Shown here one piece after another: positions 1-10,389 of a DNA stretch of 42,500 bases; position 1 is the first letter of the stretch, and each line of letters opens with the position of its first letter. The notes beneath the pieces are model-generated. The model searched no databases. It saw only the letters and a program-made list of their open reading frames with translations, and was not told the DNA's origin. Origin of the DNA: Symbiodinium natans (Eukaryota; Sar; Dinophyceae; Suessiales; Symbiodiniaceae); the NCBI GenBank assembly GCA_905221605.1, contig CAJNDS010002506.1, positions 1 to 42,500 of the forward strand. Reading direction: 5' to 3'. The position numbers and the translations under genes are program-made.

Positions 1-910
1 AGAGAAAAAGAGAAAAAGAGAAAAAGAGAAAAAGAGAAAAAGAGAAAAAGAGAAAAAGAGAAACAGAGAAAAAGAGAAAAAGAAAAAAAGAGACAAAGAG
101 ACAAAGGTGAACGAAGAAGAGAAAGGTGAACGAGCAAGAGAAAGTGACAAGATAGAGAGGGAGAGAGATATATATATATATAAACAAAGAAAAGAGAGAG
201 AGAGAGACACAGGAAGACCAACAGCAACAGAACGAAAATAGAAAAGAGAGAGGTAAAGGAGAAAGAAAAAGGTGAACGGGAGGAGAAAACAGAGAGAGAG
301 AGAGGGTGAGGGAGAGAGAAAGAGAGGAGAAGAAACAGAGAAAGGAGAAAGAGAAAGAGAAAGAGAAATGAAAGAGAAAGAGAAAGAGAAAGAGAAAGAG
401 AAAGAGAAAAAGAAAGAGAAAGAGAAAGAGAAAGAGAAAGAGAGAGAGAGAGAGAAAGAGAAAGAGAAAAAGAGAAAGAGAATGAGAAAGAGAAAGAGAA
501 AGAGAGAAAGAGAAAGAGAAAGAGCAAGAGAAAAAGAAAGAGAGAAAGAGAAAGAGAGAAAGAGAAAGAGAGAAAGAGAGAAAGAGAAAGAGCAAGAGAA
601 AGAGAAGGAGAAGGAGAAAGAGAAAGAGCAAAAGGAAGATGAGGAGAAAGAAAGAGAAAGAGTAAGATGAAGAGAAAGATAAGGAGAAAGAGAAACGAAA
701 ATATAAAGAGAAAAAGACAATAACAAGAAGGAAGCACGAGAAATAAGAGGATAAAGAGAAACAGAAAGCAAAAGAGTCGAACGAGAAAGAGAAAAACAAA
801 CATGTCAAGAGAAGAGGAAACAGAGAAAGAAGAAGAGGGAGAGAGAGAAAGCGAGGGAGAGACGGAGAGCGAGAAAGACAAAAGACAAAGAAAAAGGGAA
901 AGAGAAGACA
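1..910. repeat. Polypurine (GA-rich) low-complexity tract
   Basis: The plus strand is almost entirely purine. It opens with an 8 bp unit AGAGAAAA, passes through a short (AT)n run near 170-182, then becomes mostly a 6 bp GAGAAA unit around 360-600 before decaying. Open frames across it encode only Lys/Glu/Arg strings because the unit has no stop codons; they are not genes. The tract runs off the left edge of the window, so its full length is unknown. Confidence 0.95.
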
Positions 911-1004
911 GTGCAAGGTTCGAGGTTTCGTGTTCGTATTTTAGGGGGCGGGTCCGGCCCGTGCCGCTAGGCCTGACACTTCACATAAAGCCTGAACGGG
1001 GTTC

Positions 1005-1030
1005 TAGGGTTTAGGGCTTAGGGCTTAGGG
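1005..1030. repeat. Short TTTAGGG telomere-type run
   Basis: Three to four degenerate copies of TTTAGGG/CTTAGGG lie on the plus strand, opposite in orientation to the CCCTAA-bearing array that starts 110 bases later. It is an interstitial telomere-type fragment. Confidence 0.75.
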
Positions 1031-1140
1031 CAGGCGCCGGCAACCCTCGACAAAGAAGATCGCTTCAAAACTCTGGAGGGTGCGCCAGCAGTTGTGAAGT
1101 TTCTAACCCTGCGCCTTAGTTTCCTGGAACAAATTTGTTT

Positions 1141-1270
1141 AACCCTAACACACCCTAACACACCCTAACACAACCTAACACACCCTAACACACCCTAACA
1201 CACCCTAACACACCCTAACACACCCTAACACACCCTAACACACTCTAACACACCCTAACCCACCCTAATC
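1141..1270. repeat. 10 bp tandem repeat CACCCTAACA (about 13 copies)
   Basis: About thirteen head-to-tail copies of CACCCTAACA, with a few single-base variants at 1173, 1243 and 1260. The core CCCTAA matches the telomere motif, but every unit carries an extra CACA, so this is a telomere-derived satellite rather than a plain telomere tract. No coding frame is evident in the flanks from 910 to 1140 or from 1270 to 2000. Confidence 0.9.
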
Positions 1271-2684
1271 TACTTCTCGATGCCCAACTCTAGTTCTCAG
1301 GAAAGTCCCTTCTTAGCTCACCTGTGCATGGTTTCGACGCTGCGCTTGGAGACGCTGTCTTGAAGAAATACTACAGAGAAGATTTTGACCCTGAGCCAGA
1401 GTGGCGCTTAGCCCAAGTGCGCAGAAGGCCAGGCATCAATTTTCGGGCTGACAATCAAGAAGGTGAGCTTGGCCACCGAATCCCGGTGGGGTTTAGCCCC
1501 AATTTGCACGCACCCCATCTTTCTTCTATCCCCATACCCCTGTTGTTCAACCTTACGTTTGGTAAGAAACTCGGCCAGGTCCCACGGGCTAGCTTTCGTG
1601 ATGTAACGACCATAAACCGCTAGATCTCGGTTGCCAGATGCGGGGCCGCGCCACTCCCAACCGAGCCCCCAAGTCTTGATTGTGTGAAAACGCCGAAATT
1701 CCGAAACTGATCAGGAACAGAAGATGCAGAGCGTAGGCCGCTAAACACATTAATAGCAAAACAGACACGTGCCAGACAAGATTCGGGTGATGAAGGATGC
1801 TGACGCTTGCTGAACTAATCTCTGGTTGATTTCATCACCTTGAATCATGAAAAACTGCAACTGCAAGCTGCAAATGATGTCAAATGCTGGACACCTGCGT
1901 GGTGGTGCTGAGAGCATCCCGGCCAGTCCTGAGGACGAACAGAGCCAAAACACATTTGCCCTTTTCCTCTTCCTAGCTGCTCTGGCTCTTTTAGGGCAGG
2001 CACCCTCTTGCCCGAGGAACGACCTCAGTGCCCGACCCTTTGCTGCAGCTCAAGCTTAGACTTCTGCTCCGGCACAACGGTTGGTTGTCTGCGTAGTTGG
2101 TTAGCAGCAAGCGGGGCTGGCAGTACGACGTTGAAACTTCTGTCACGTCCCACAGGTGGGCGCTTAGGTCGCGTGGCTGAGGCGCATTGACAAACTGAAA
2201 GGAATGGTTGAATTTCGGTTGAAACAGTGCCAGGATCAGCTCGAAGCCCAAGCTCCGAGACTGCACAGGAAGCGCAACAACCCCGTGCATGAGCAATCAG
2301 CAGATGCAACACCGGCCGAATATGGCCGAATGATGCTGAATGCCAATGAAGTTCGCACTTGTGCTGAGCGACTGGCCCTGCCAGTGCCCACCTGATTGCA
2401 AGACATGCCAGTCGGTGAGTCGACGGCATGCCAGGATCAGGAACAGTTGAGCCAAGACCGAAGCAGAACCGAACGGCGGGGCTCACTCGGTGCTGTCTGT
2501 GCACAAGCTACCGAAACAAATGTCAAACGCATTTCGCCTCTGTGCCAGGCTCCTCCGCCTGCGCACGAAAGCTGCAGAGAAGTAGCCACGGCTTTGTCAC
2601 ACCTGCAGCATCCCTTAAACGACAAATGGATCCGGGAAGCTCTTGCAGATTCTCGCCGGCCGGGATGTGGCTTCACAGTATCAC
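1271..2684. other. No gene assigned; conflicting weak coding signals
   Basis: Several open frames of 60-160 codons overlap on both strands between 1990 and 2690. A plus-strand frame at 2204-2395 (63 codons, glutamine-rich start) and minus-strand frames at 1991-2296 and 2025-2504 all look moderately coding-like. I could not find a consistent set of splice signals. Downstream exons of the gene at 2685-3609 would be expected here on the minus strand. Confidence 0.4.
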
Positions 2685-2852
2685 CTGACATTGCATCCGT
2701 CGCTCTACGAGTATGTCCTGGCTGACATCGACCAGCAGCTGCCGGATGGCTGTTTTGAGTGCGGGGCGGTCTGAGATATCTTCAAAAAGCGCAGTGAGCA
2801 ACTGCAACACAAACTTGGATCTCACATCGACGCGAGCAGAAACAGTAGTCCA
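2685..2852 (-). CDS. Internal exon, unknown protein (gene 2685-3609)
   Basis: A 168 nt exon of 56 codons with intact splice signals. The acceptor ends in CTGCCGTTGCAG just above 2852 and the donor is CAG|GTGATA below 2685, both in phase 0. The peptide is a helical, leucine- and charge-rich stretch starting WTTVSARVDV and ending ILVERRMQCQ. The phase agrees with the two exons upstream at 3070-3221 and 3501-3609, so the three probably belong to one gene. I do not recognise the family. Confidence 0.65.
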
Positions 2853-3069
2853 CTGCAACGGCAGGCTTGGCATTGTCAATTTCCTTGGCAGCATTATCCT
2901 GGCTCTTGCCTTGAAGCATAAAATGTCTTGAACCCTATGGAATTCAAACCTCGAGATTGATTGACCATCCTCAAGTTTGTGGTCATGGTCCAAATAAACG
3001 CAACCCCCAATACAAAGGTTTTAATTTGCAACAGGGGAGTCCACTCGGGGATGGGTTTGTAATCCATCC

Positions 3070-3221
3070 GAGGGGCGCCTCCGCGTTCTATGGAGGCTAT
3101 AAGCGGTGGCTTGTTTTAGATTTGCAATGCTGGCAAATTCTGCAACAGAAGCATCCACAAAAACACTTTGCAGGGCCCGCGCCTGCTGGTAGAAGGCATT
3201 TTGCGGTTCGTACTCAAGCGC
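3070..3221 (-). CDS. Internal exon, unknown protein (gene 2685-3609)
   Basis: This exon follows a strong acceptor, TTCCGGCCTCAG, and reads in phase 0 from ALEYEPQNAFYQQARALQ through VFVDASVAEFASIANL. No ATG is needed, so a start-to-stop ORF search misses it. The 3' end is uncertain: the frame stays open to about 3030 and a GC donor inside the exon is possible. It sits between two exons in the matching phase. Function unknown. Confidence 0.5.
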
Positions 3222-3500
3222 CTGAGGCCGGAATCAAACTTCCCTCAATTTTGCCAAAGAAGTCGCAAATGTGAACCTCAGAACATACCTCAGGATCATA
3301 AAAGAGGAACGGAATGCAGCGGCTATTTTGCGGCAGGCCCTGTAGCACATGATGGTTCTGACCGTGGGGCTAACTGGGCCTGTTGGCATGATTTCAGATA
3401 TGCGCTATCGGCTGGGTCTGCTTGGAGAGGGCACCGCGGTTTCAATGAATTGCTGTTTCCCCACACCTTCCCCCCTTCGCCAAATGCTTTGCAAATGGAC

Positions 3501-3609
3501 CTGGTTCGACTGCTTCATCCCCAAACACATGAGTGCTGCAGCTGCATTTTCGTGCTCCGTTCCCGAAAGCCCCAACACCTTCAAGTGGTTCACGATGAAT
3601 GCAACCAAG
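3501..3609 (-). CDS. Internal exon, unknown protein (gene 2685-3609)
   Basis: The exon begins after TTTGCTTTAG with one nucleotide of a split codon, then 36 codons to AACCAG|GTCCAT in phase 0. The peptide runs LVAFIVNHLKVLGLSG to AALMCLGMKQSNQ: hydrophobic start, then a polar helix. The GTCCAT donor is weak, so the 3' end could differ. It is joined in phase to the exon at 3070-3221. Confidence 0.5.
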
Positions 3610-3637
3610 CTAAAGCAAACATGCGCATTTGTCGGGC

Positions 3638-4072
3638 TCAGCGGGAAAAAAAGGTTCTTGTGATGATTGAACTGCAATGGTATATGCGAAGCATTGTTAC
3701 GTGAGCTAAATGCAGGAGCTCTATGCCAGGCTTGCTGAAGATGTGAAGTATGACAGCATTGTCAAGACATGCCGGGTTGAAGTGGATGTCGAGACGTACT
3801 GCGGAATGGTTTTCCCCTAGAGGATACCGAACCAAGAGCCTCAGTGCATCGCGACTGGCGCGCACACCAGGAAGCCACAGGATGGTCCGAACATGTCCGA
3901 ATCTGACGGGAGGTGTTTTGTGTGTGGATACAGGATGAATCTGGATGAGTTTTTCCTCACTTATATACTGCACGCGGACACTTTTGGCAGCAATCGCTTC
4001 GAAGGTTGGCAGGGCCCAGCCTGCCTGTTGATCACTCGACCCCCAGGCTAGACTAGGCCCCGCTCCACGCAT
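3638..4072 (-). CDS. Possible exon(s), long open minus-strand frame
   Basis: A 144-codon minus-strand frame without stops. The part from about 3690 to 3960 looks most coding-like, with residues such as FGHVRTILWLPGVRASRDAL and KPGIELLHLAHV. An internal acceptor near 3802 (ATTCCGCAG) would select a different frame, so the frame is not settled. It lies upstream of the 2685-3609 gene on the same strand and may be its earlier exons. Confidence 0.3.
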   Translation of the reverse strand: MRGAGPSLAWGSSDQQAGWALPTFEAIAAKSVRVQYISEEKLIQIHPVSTHKTPPVRFGHVRTILWLPGVRASRDALRLLVRYPLGENHSAVRLDIHFNPACLDNAVILHIFSKPGIELLHLAHVTMLRIYHCSSIITRTFFSR

Positions 4073-4239
4073 AACATCAAGCGCATATGGGCGCAGAAAT
4101 GGCCGCAGCGGCTACCCCGTTATCAGGGGGCGGGTGGGACTCAAAAAGAATATCTTCGGTTGCGGTAACCAGCAGTCGGCCAACAGGAGCTAAACAAATG
4201 ACTGACACTCTGCTGGGGTGACCGCCGAGTGGGGAAAAC

Positions 4240-4360
4240 GAGTCGAAAACGCGCAGGACCAAGTCAGAAAACCGGGTGGACCGAGTTAGAAAGCGGAAAG
4301 GCGTGAGTCAGAAAACCGAGCACACACGAGTCAGAAAACCAGAGATTGAGTCAGAAACCC
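4240..4360. repeat. Tandem GAGTCAGAAAACC repeat, six copies
   Basis: Six imperfect copies of (G/A)AGTCAGAAAACC occur at about 4240, 4261, 4283, 4305, 4329 and 4348, spaced 19-24 bases apart with variable linkers. No open frame follows it. It forms the left border of the 4.2-7.1 kb repeat island. Confidence 0.75.
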
Positions 4361-4495
4361 ACTCTATGCACAGCAAGGTTAACCTCTACAACGAAACGTT
4401 AAGAGATGCATTTTTGAAGCTGTAATAGAAGACCCGACATGTGGATTGTTTAGAGATGTGAACGGAGATATCAAACGTCGAGAACGAGCATGCGG

Positions 4496-4531
4496 GCGAT
4501 AGACCCCTATCGTTTTCAGATAGGTCCCTAC
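4496..4531. repeat. Solo copy of the module end (CGATAGACCCC...AGGTCCCTAC)
   Basis: A stretch reading CGATAGACCCC, a few bases, TTTTCAGA, then AGGTCCCTAC closely matches the last ~35 bases of both larger modules (ending at 4863 and 6138). Here it stands alone and is not followed by a telomere-type tract. The surrounding 4361-4602 otherwise shows nothing I can identify. Confidence 0.7.
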
Positions 4532-4602
4532 ATGGTTCCTGACCAAGAACCTTAGATGTGAAGATGTTATTTAAGTAAGCTTTAAGTCTTTTTCGAACAC
4601 AT

Positions 4603-4863
4603 CATGCGAGGGTTGTGCTTGCAAATGGGAGGGGGCTGCCCCGAACCCCCCCCCCCCTTGTTAAGACGCGCAACAAGCTTGCTTCAGAATTTTTGTTGTT
4701 TTTCAAACAAACTTATCATGCGAGCATTGTGCTCCCAAATGGGGGGGGGGGCTGCACTCCCGCCAACCACCCCCCACCCCCCGCTGTTTATTTTTCAACC
4801 CAGGATGCGTGTGTTCCTGTTTCGGCCGCGATAGACCCGGATCCCTTTCAGACAGGTCCCTAC
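4603..4863. repeat. Repeat module copy 1 (G/C-run module)
   Basis: A ~260 bp module with an internal duplication. Two sub-units begin CATGCGAG(G/C)(G/A)TTGTGCT and carry CAAATGGG followed by a long G run and a C-rich run, at 4603 and 4717. The module ends GGCCGCGATAGACCC...CTTTCAGACAGGTCCCTAC. A telomere-type CCCTAAA tract begins immediately after. Small open frames inside are Gly/Pro-rich and not credible genes. Confidence 0.85.
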
Positions 4864-5258
4864 GCCTAAAAAACCCCTAAGGCCCTAAACCCAAAAAAAA
4901 GCCCTAAACCCTAAACCCTAAAAACCCCTAAACCTGAAACCTAAAGATCTGAAAAGCCCAAAAAACCCCTAAGCCCTACACCCTAAAAACCGATAAACCC
5001 TAAGCCCTATCCTAACCCGAAAGAAACCCTATACCCTAAACACCCGAAACACCCCGAGCCCTAAACCGAAAAAACCCGCAAACCCTAAACACCTCCTAAC
5101 CCCTATATCCTAAGCCCTAAAAAAACCCCTCAGCCCTACTGAAAACCCCTAAACCCTAACCCCCCTTTTTAAGCACCCTCACCCCCCTAAAGCCTAAACC
5201 CTTAAACCATCTGAAACCCCTAAGCCCTCAACCCTAAAAACTCCTGACCCTTAAACCC
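4864..5258. repeat. Degenerate CCCTAAA telomere-type tract 1
   Basis: About 395 bases of CCCTAAA, CCCTAAAAA and ACCCCTAAGCC variants with many substitutions and unit-length changes. It starts directly at the 3' end of module copy 1. It is interstitial rather than a chromosome end, since unique sequence follows. Confidence 0.9.
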
Positions 5259-5509
5259 AATCAGGCATCAAGTTTCTGCTATCTTTGATAAAGGGTCTTT
5301 TGCTCAAGCTATATTATAAAAAGCCCCTTCGCTCCTGTCAAACAGGAGATTTCATGTGATGTCCCGACTGTCCATCCCACTGAAGTATGGAACCGATACA
5401 TACGATCCCAACGCGCCAAACGACGAGCGAATTCATAATTCATTTGTCCTAAGTCTCCGTTAGAGATCTTTGCGTGCCTCTCGCATGGATCGTCCGCAGG
5501 ACCACTTGC
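5259..5509. other. Unique spacer between telomere-type tracts
   Basis: About 250 bases of ordinary-composition sequence with no repeat structure and no convincing open frame on either strand. It interrupts tracts 1 and 2. Confidence 0.6.
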
Positions 5510-5890
5510 ATAAACCCCAAAAGAATTAAACCCTAAAACCCCCCAAACCGTAAACCCTAACCACCCAAACCCTAAACCCTTAAAAAAACCCTTAACCCTG
5601 AACCCTGAAAAACGCTAAACCTTAAACCCCAAAAAACCCTAAACCTTAAATAAACTTTAAAGACCCCTAACTCCTAAACCCTAAAAATCCCGAAGGCCTA
5701 AACTCCAAAAAACCACTGAACCCTGAAGCCCTTAATCTAAAAACCCCAAAGCCTAAACCCTAACAAAACCCTCAGCCCTCAACTCTCACCCAGAAAACCC
5801 GAAACCGAAAAAACCAAAAGCACCTAAACATAAGCCCTACACCCCAAACCCGAAAAACACCGTCAACCCCAAACCCTAAAAACCCAAAAC
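5510..5890. repeat. Degenerate CCCTAAA telomere-type tract 2
   Basis: About 380 bases of degenerate CCCTAAA/CCCAAAAAACC repeats in the same orientation as tract 1. Its right end joins module copy 2 directly. Confidence 0.9.
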
Positions 5891-6138
5891 CCTGCGAGCG
5901 TTGCGTTTGCAAATGGGAGGGGGGGGCTGCCCCAACCCCCCCCCCCGCTTGATAACCGTGCAAGCTTGCTTCAGAAGTTTTGTTTTTCAAACCCATCATG
6001 TGAGCATTGTGTTTGCAAATGGGGAGGGGGGGGGGGGCCGCCAATCCCCCCGCTTTTCATTTTTTAACCCAGCATGCGTGTGTTCTCCCCGCTATTTCAG
6101 CCGCGATAGACCCCGATCCCTTTCAGACAGGTCCCTAC
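5891..6138. repeat. Repeat module copy 2 (G/C-run module)
   Basis: A ~250 bp copy of the 4603-4863 module in the same orientation, with sub-units at 5891 and 5997. It shares CAAGCTTGCTTCAGAA, AACCCAGCATGCGTGTGTTC-like and CGATAGACCC...TTTCAGACAGGTCCCTAC blocks with copy 1. G and C runs differ in length between copies. Again a telomere-type tract starts at its 3' edge. Confidence 0.85.
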
Positions 6139-7112
6139 CAAAAAAACCCTGTAAACCCCTAAGCCATAAACCCGAAAAACTTCCTAACCCCTACATCCTC
6201 AACCCTCACAATACCCTAAGCCCTTAACCCTGAAAACCCCTAAGCCCTAAGAAACCCTAAGCCCTAAACCCTAAAACCGTCTAAAAAGCCCTAAGCCCTC
6301 AACTCTAAAAACTCCTGACCCTTGAACCCCGAAACCTAAACCCTAAAACCCCTAAGCCGTAACCCCTAAAAAAACCCACACCCTAAACCCTGAAAAACCA
6401 CTAAACCGTAAACCTAAACTCTAAAATCCCTAAGGCCTGGGCTCCAAAAAGCCACTGAACCCTAAGAAACCCTAAACCCTAAAAAACCCGAAACCCTAAA
6501 CCCTCAAGAAACCCTAAAGCCTAAACCCTAAACCCTAACACAACCCTAAACCCTCAAACCTGAAAACGAAACCCTGAAAACACCACCGTCAACCCTGAAC
6601 CCTAAAAACCCTCAACCCTGAACCCTAGAAAGCCCTGAGCCCCAAACCCTAAAATCACCTAAACTCTAAACCCAAAAAACCTAAACCCAAAAAAAACCTT
6701 AAACCCTAAAAAACCCTAAACCCTGAAAAACCCTGAGCCAACAATGCAATCCCTGAAAACCCCTGAGCCTCCAAAAACCCTAAACCCTAAAATCCCCGAA
6801 AGTTTAAACCCAAAGAAACCTAACCCGAAAAAAAGCCCAAGCCCTAAACCCTGAAAACCCCTTACCCCTAAAAACCATGAACCTTAAAAGGCCCAAAAAC
6901 CCCGAAACCCTAAACCCTGAAAACCCCAAAGGCCTAACCCCTACAAACCTCTGAGCCCTAAACCCAAAAAAACTAAACCCCCCTTAAACCCTAGCCCTAA
7001 ACCCTCTAAAGACCCTAAACCCTAAAATGCCCCTAAAAACCCTTAAACCCTACAAAACCAAAAACCCTACAGGCCCCAAAACCTTAAACCCTAAAAAACT
7101 CCTGAACCCTAA
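6139..7112. repeat. Degenerate CCCTAAA telomere-type tract 3
   Basis: About 970 bases of degenerate CCCTAAA/CCCTAAAAACC/CCCTGAAAACC units, the longest of the three, all in the same orientation. No coding frame survives in it. Confidence 0.9.
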
Positions 7113-8095
7113 TCCAATTCCAGAGGAGGGTCCCGTGTATTGAAACTGAACACGCATGCAGGTTCTCAAGAACATAGATTGCTCCGAGGAGGTATTGAGG
7201 GATGCATTGAAAGGCTTGTAGTCATATGAGAATAAGGATTGATATGGCATAGGGGTCTAATGTTGATTCTTTGTTGTGCTAGTTCGCTTTCAGCTTGTTG
7301 AGGCCGACACCGACATTAAGGCTTCCAGGGCCTCTTGCTCACGTCCCATACCTGCAGGAACAAGAGCTTGTGGCATGAATTTGGCAATCCTGCTCAGCCA
7401 GTGTCGGCCTTGGAGAGCTACGGACCTGGATTCGCCCATTTAAACTATCATCTCCAAGCCCACGGGACGCAATCGAAGGTAGCTCAATTCTGCCGAGAGC
7501 CCTGCTGCCAATAATAGCCTGCATGCTTGCGATTCACACGTGTTCGTGAAGCCACTCTTGACAAGGAACACAGAGATGACTTGGTGCAACTCGGCCACCA
7601 TCAGCAGACGTTGGCTGAACACCGGTTAGCTCATCTGCCTAAGGCCAAGGGTTGCGCGATGATTTCTCTTTCGGTGGACCAGTGACCAGTGACCAGCAAG
7701 GACACTTGTGAAGAAGTTTGTAGCTGAAGGCCATGTTTATGTGGGAAGTCTGCACTGTGTGTGGTGCTCAGAAGTGATGCTTTGCAGCCTTTTAAATTCC
7801 AAGGTGTTTGTCTGCGCTTGGCAAAGCCTGCAGGGAGTAGCGAAGTTTGACAGTATATCTGCTGGTCACTCACCCTTTGCAAACTGCGGTACTGTAATAC
7901 TGGAGGCGGCGTCCGATCCTTCCCTGTTCCCAGTACCTTGCCTTTGTCGTTTTCCTTCCAAATAGTGCATCTGTACAAGACCGAGAGTTTCCGCTTTGTT
8001 TCCTTGCGGTGCCCAAGAGTTTCCGAGGTTTCAAGGATTTTCTATGGGTTTGCGCAGGGTTTCCTAGAGTTTCTTCCTGAATTCCTGAAGTTTTC
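7113..8095. other. No gene assigned
   Basis: Open frames up to 115 codons exist on the minus strand (7631-7978, 7870-8217) but lack a clear splice pattern. A triple ACCAGTG repeat lies at 7680-7702. Around 8010-8105 there are loose GTTTCC.GA motifs resembling the array at 39529-40110, but too degenerate to claim as the same element. Confidence 0.4.
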
Positions 8096-8283
8096 TCATG
8101 GTTTCCCATAGCAAACCATGGATTCTGAGGTGTCATTTTCCGCGGCCCAGTCCAGAGTCCATAAATGTGCTGCTTTTCCGCTGCTGGCGCAAAGAGCAGC
8201 TGGGATTGCGGCATCATTCAGGGCTTCCACGTACTGCTGTAGCTGCGCATGGGCCTGTCGCATGGCTCGAGCACCCCGCAAGC
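8096..8283 (-). CDS. Probable exon, unknown protein
   Basis: After a TGTCGTGAG acceptor at 8284, the minus strand reads about 61 codons, starting LRGARAMRQAHAQLQQY with an amphipathic helix (VEALNDAAIPAALCASS). Third codon positions are GC-rich. The frame ends at a stop near 8096, but a donor before that is likely because the last residues look non-coding. No ATG begins the frame at its left edge. Possibly the same gene as the exon at 8579-8771. Confidence 0.45.
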
Positions 8284-8578
8284 CTCACGACACAAGATGC
8301 CACTGGGATCCAAGACTTCACTGAGTGAGGCACACTAGCCCTTAAACATAGCAGCCCACACCTGGAAATAGCTGGCTCTCTTGCAACTTGCACCAATATT
8401 ATAATATGCATAACTTCGTTGCAAGCTCAGGACGATACAGCGTGTTCAATGTTTCATCCGGCACGAAAACTTTGTCGCTGCCGCCCTGAAAGGCGGGACA
8501 ACATGGCTGGTTACCGGCACGTGGACGCGGCCACTACTCTGCTAGGAGACGTACTGGTCGCCAAATTGCTGCTGGCAC

Positions 8579-8771
8579 CTAGAAGCGGACAGGGGATGCA
8601 AGGTCAAGGCTTCCTTGAGTCGTAGGAGGTCGTGGGGCAGCTGCAGGTGCCAAAGATGAGCTACTTGCTCGGCTCGAAGCGGCATTGCCTCGGTTTTCGT
8701 CAGCTCAGGCCCTGTACAGAGCAGGTCCCGCTGAGCAAAGTCTTGGCCAAACACTGCAGGGCTCTGCCGCC
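8579..8771 (-). CDS. Internal exon, unknown protein
   Basis: A 193 nt exon with a pyrimidine-rich acceptor (CTTAACTCTTTGCCAAG) and a good donor (CTTCTAG|GTGCCA). It enters after two nucleotides of a split codon and leaves with two. The peptide includes AVFGQDFAQRDLLCTGPEL and EQVAHLWHLQLPHDLLRL, a leucine-rich helix. No known family recognised. Confidence 0.6.
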
Positions 8772-9845
8772 CTTGGCAAAGAGTTAAGTAAAGAGAAGAT
8801 CCTGTGAAAGTCGAACTTATCCAGACGTATTGGGAGTTAAACAAGTGCCCGGCGCAGGGCACAGGCATAGCCTTTGCACAAATTAGGCTTGCAGCACACT
8901 GTTCTGCAAAGCATGACTCGGGGAGAAACCATGGAGCACAACCTTAAGGGTCCCAGCTCCCTGCATGAAAAGAATTGAGGGTGGAGTGAACTGGCACGGC
9001 AGTCGCGACAGCATCCAAGCCACATGTCTTGCGCCTCGCCCCCATCATCCCCCATTGCTAAGCAGGTGCAGCCTGCTCATTCTGTCTTCAGCACCGATTG
9101 CGAGAAAAACGTGGCGCCGCGAGACATCCGAGACAGCATTGCCCCAAAACGCTTTGTGGGGGTGGGGGGGGGGGGAGGGGCGGGGGCGGAAACAAATACC
9201 ATCCAATTTTGGGGCTGATTTTCAGCACAATCGGTGTGGGAGTGAAGGCATGTTTTTGGTAGTCGTTTTGGGGGCCCATGGTCAGGCCCCGTTCAAGTAA
9301 GCAAACCACTTCCAGGCCCTGAGTCGAGCCAAACCCGCAACTCGCGAAGGGCATGGGGTTAGGGCTCAGAGTTTCGGGCTCAGTAGGGATGAGGGGCTGT
9401 TTTCAGTCAGGAACAACCTTTTTTTTTGTAGGGAATCCCATCATGAATCAATCAATGCCTTCCATTGAGACCGGACTGAGGCTTCGTGGGGAATGTCAAA
9501 AGGAAAGGCAGAAAGACGGTGCTTCTCTCAGAGGGAACCTCTCGAGCTCCATAGCTCCACAGATCTCCCCAGGCTCTCCCCAAGGCTCTCCCCAAGCCCT
9601 CGCCCGAGTGCGATGCTCTGCCCACAACAAGTCCAGGCCCTCGGTGCAAAACTCCAAGGCCTAAGCGACGATCAGAGCGGATACTGCGAACTTGAGTATT
9701 TCAAACACGAATCAAAAGCTCAGTCCACCCCTAGCACTCAAATGGCCTGACGCAGTCGTTCGCTGTCTGCTGCAAGCCGAGCACATGTCAGCAAATGTTC
9801 GGGGCTTCTCCTGCCCACACGTATGACAAGGAAAAATCAGCTTAC
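8772..9845. other. No gene assigned; G-run at 9160-9185
   Basis: I see overlapping short frames on both strands with no supporting splice signals. A G-rich run at about 9156-9188 (purine on the plus strand) and a tandem CTCTCCCCAAGG triplet near 9568-9600 are the only local structure. A TTAGGGCTC-like fragment sits at 9357. Confidence 0.4.
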
Positions 9846-9937
9846 CTCCCACACAGTCTGGGGTTGGAGCTCTGCGTCTTCCACTGCGAGAACAGACTCG
9901 TTGCAGCTTGAACTGGCTGAACCTTGAGCGTCGGGCA
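9846..9937 (-). CDS. Probable exon with strong GTAAGC donor
   Basis: The donor GTGGGAG|GTAAGC is near-ideal. The most coding-like of three open frames is acidic and includes CNESVLAVEDAELQPQTVWE. An alternative frame carries two CxxC pairs (CHTC, CSAC) across 9712-9948 but reads through the donor. The acceptor near 9938 (GGACATGAG) is modest. Function unknown. Confidence 0.45.
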
Positions 9938-10009
9938 CTCATGTCCATGAATCAAGGCGAGTCGTTTTCATCTTGACAACAAAGATCCCAGCACTGCGCG
10001 ACATGAGAC

Positions 10010-10382
10010 TCAATAGGCCTCGGCAAGAGTGCCAGCAGAATGATCGGAAGAAAGCTGCCCGGCAATACACATCCTGCTCGGCTGGAAGTACTCCAGCAGC
10101 ACGTCCCTTATCTGATCATGGGATGCTGCCAATGCGACTTTGTTGGCGACTCTGCCAGGCATCGTATTCAATGGCAATGGCAGCTCGTGCTGTGAATCAA
10201 TCACGGCACAAAACATGGTACAGTGCTTTTTGGTATATACAGATACAGCAAGGTATCGAGATTCAAGGACTGCACAGCCTGGGACACTGCTCCAGAACAC
10301 TGGTACTAGACCATGCGGGAGGAACTTTGCTATGCTGCTAGACCTTGTCATCAGGCTGTGCCAGCACGGCAGTGTCATTTGA
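10010..10382 (-). CDS. Probable terminal exon, unknown protein
   Basis: After an excellent acceptor (TTTTATTCCGGCAG) one nucleotide and 123 codons follow to a TGA at 10010. Coding character is strongest in the C-terminal part, with NKVALAASHDQIRDVLLEYF and SSDHSAGTLAEAY. The first half includes a hydrophobic stretch (FLPHGLVPVFWSSVPG). No recognised domain. An internal donor cannot be excluded. Confidence 0.55.
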
Positions 10383-10389
10383 CTGCCGG

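Noticed and set aside
272-1014. Lys/Glu/Arg-rich ORFs of 70-132 codons
   Set aside because: They are translations of a GAGAAA microsatellite with no other coding character.
4864-7112. True chromosome end
   Set aside because: The telomere-type tracts are degenerate, interrupted by unique sequence and flanked by genes on both sides.
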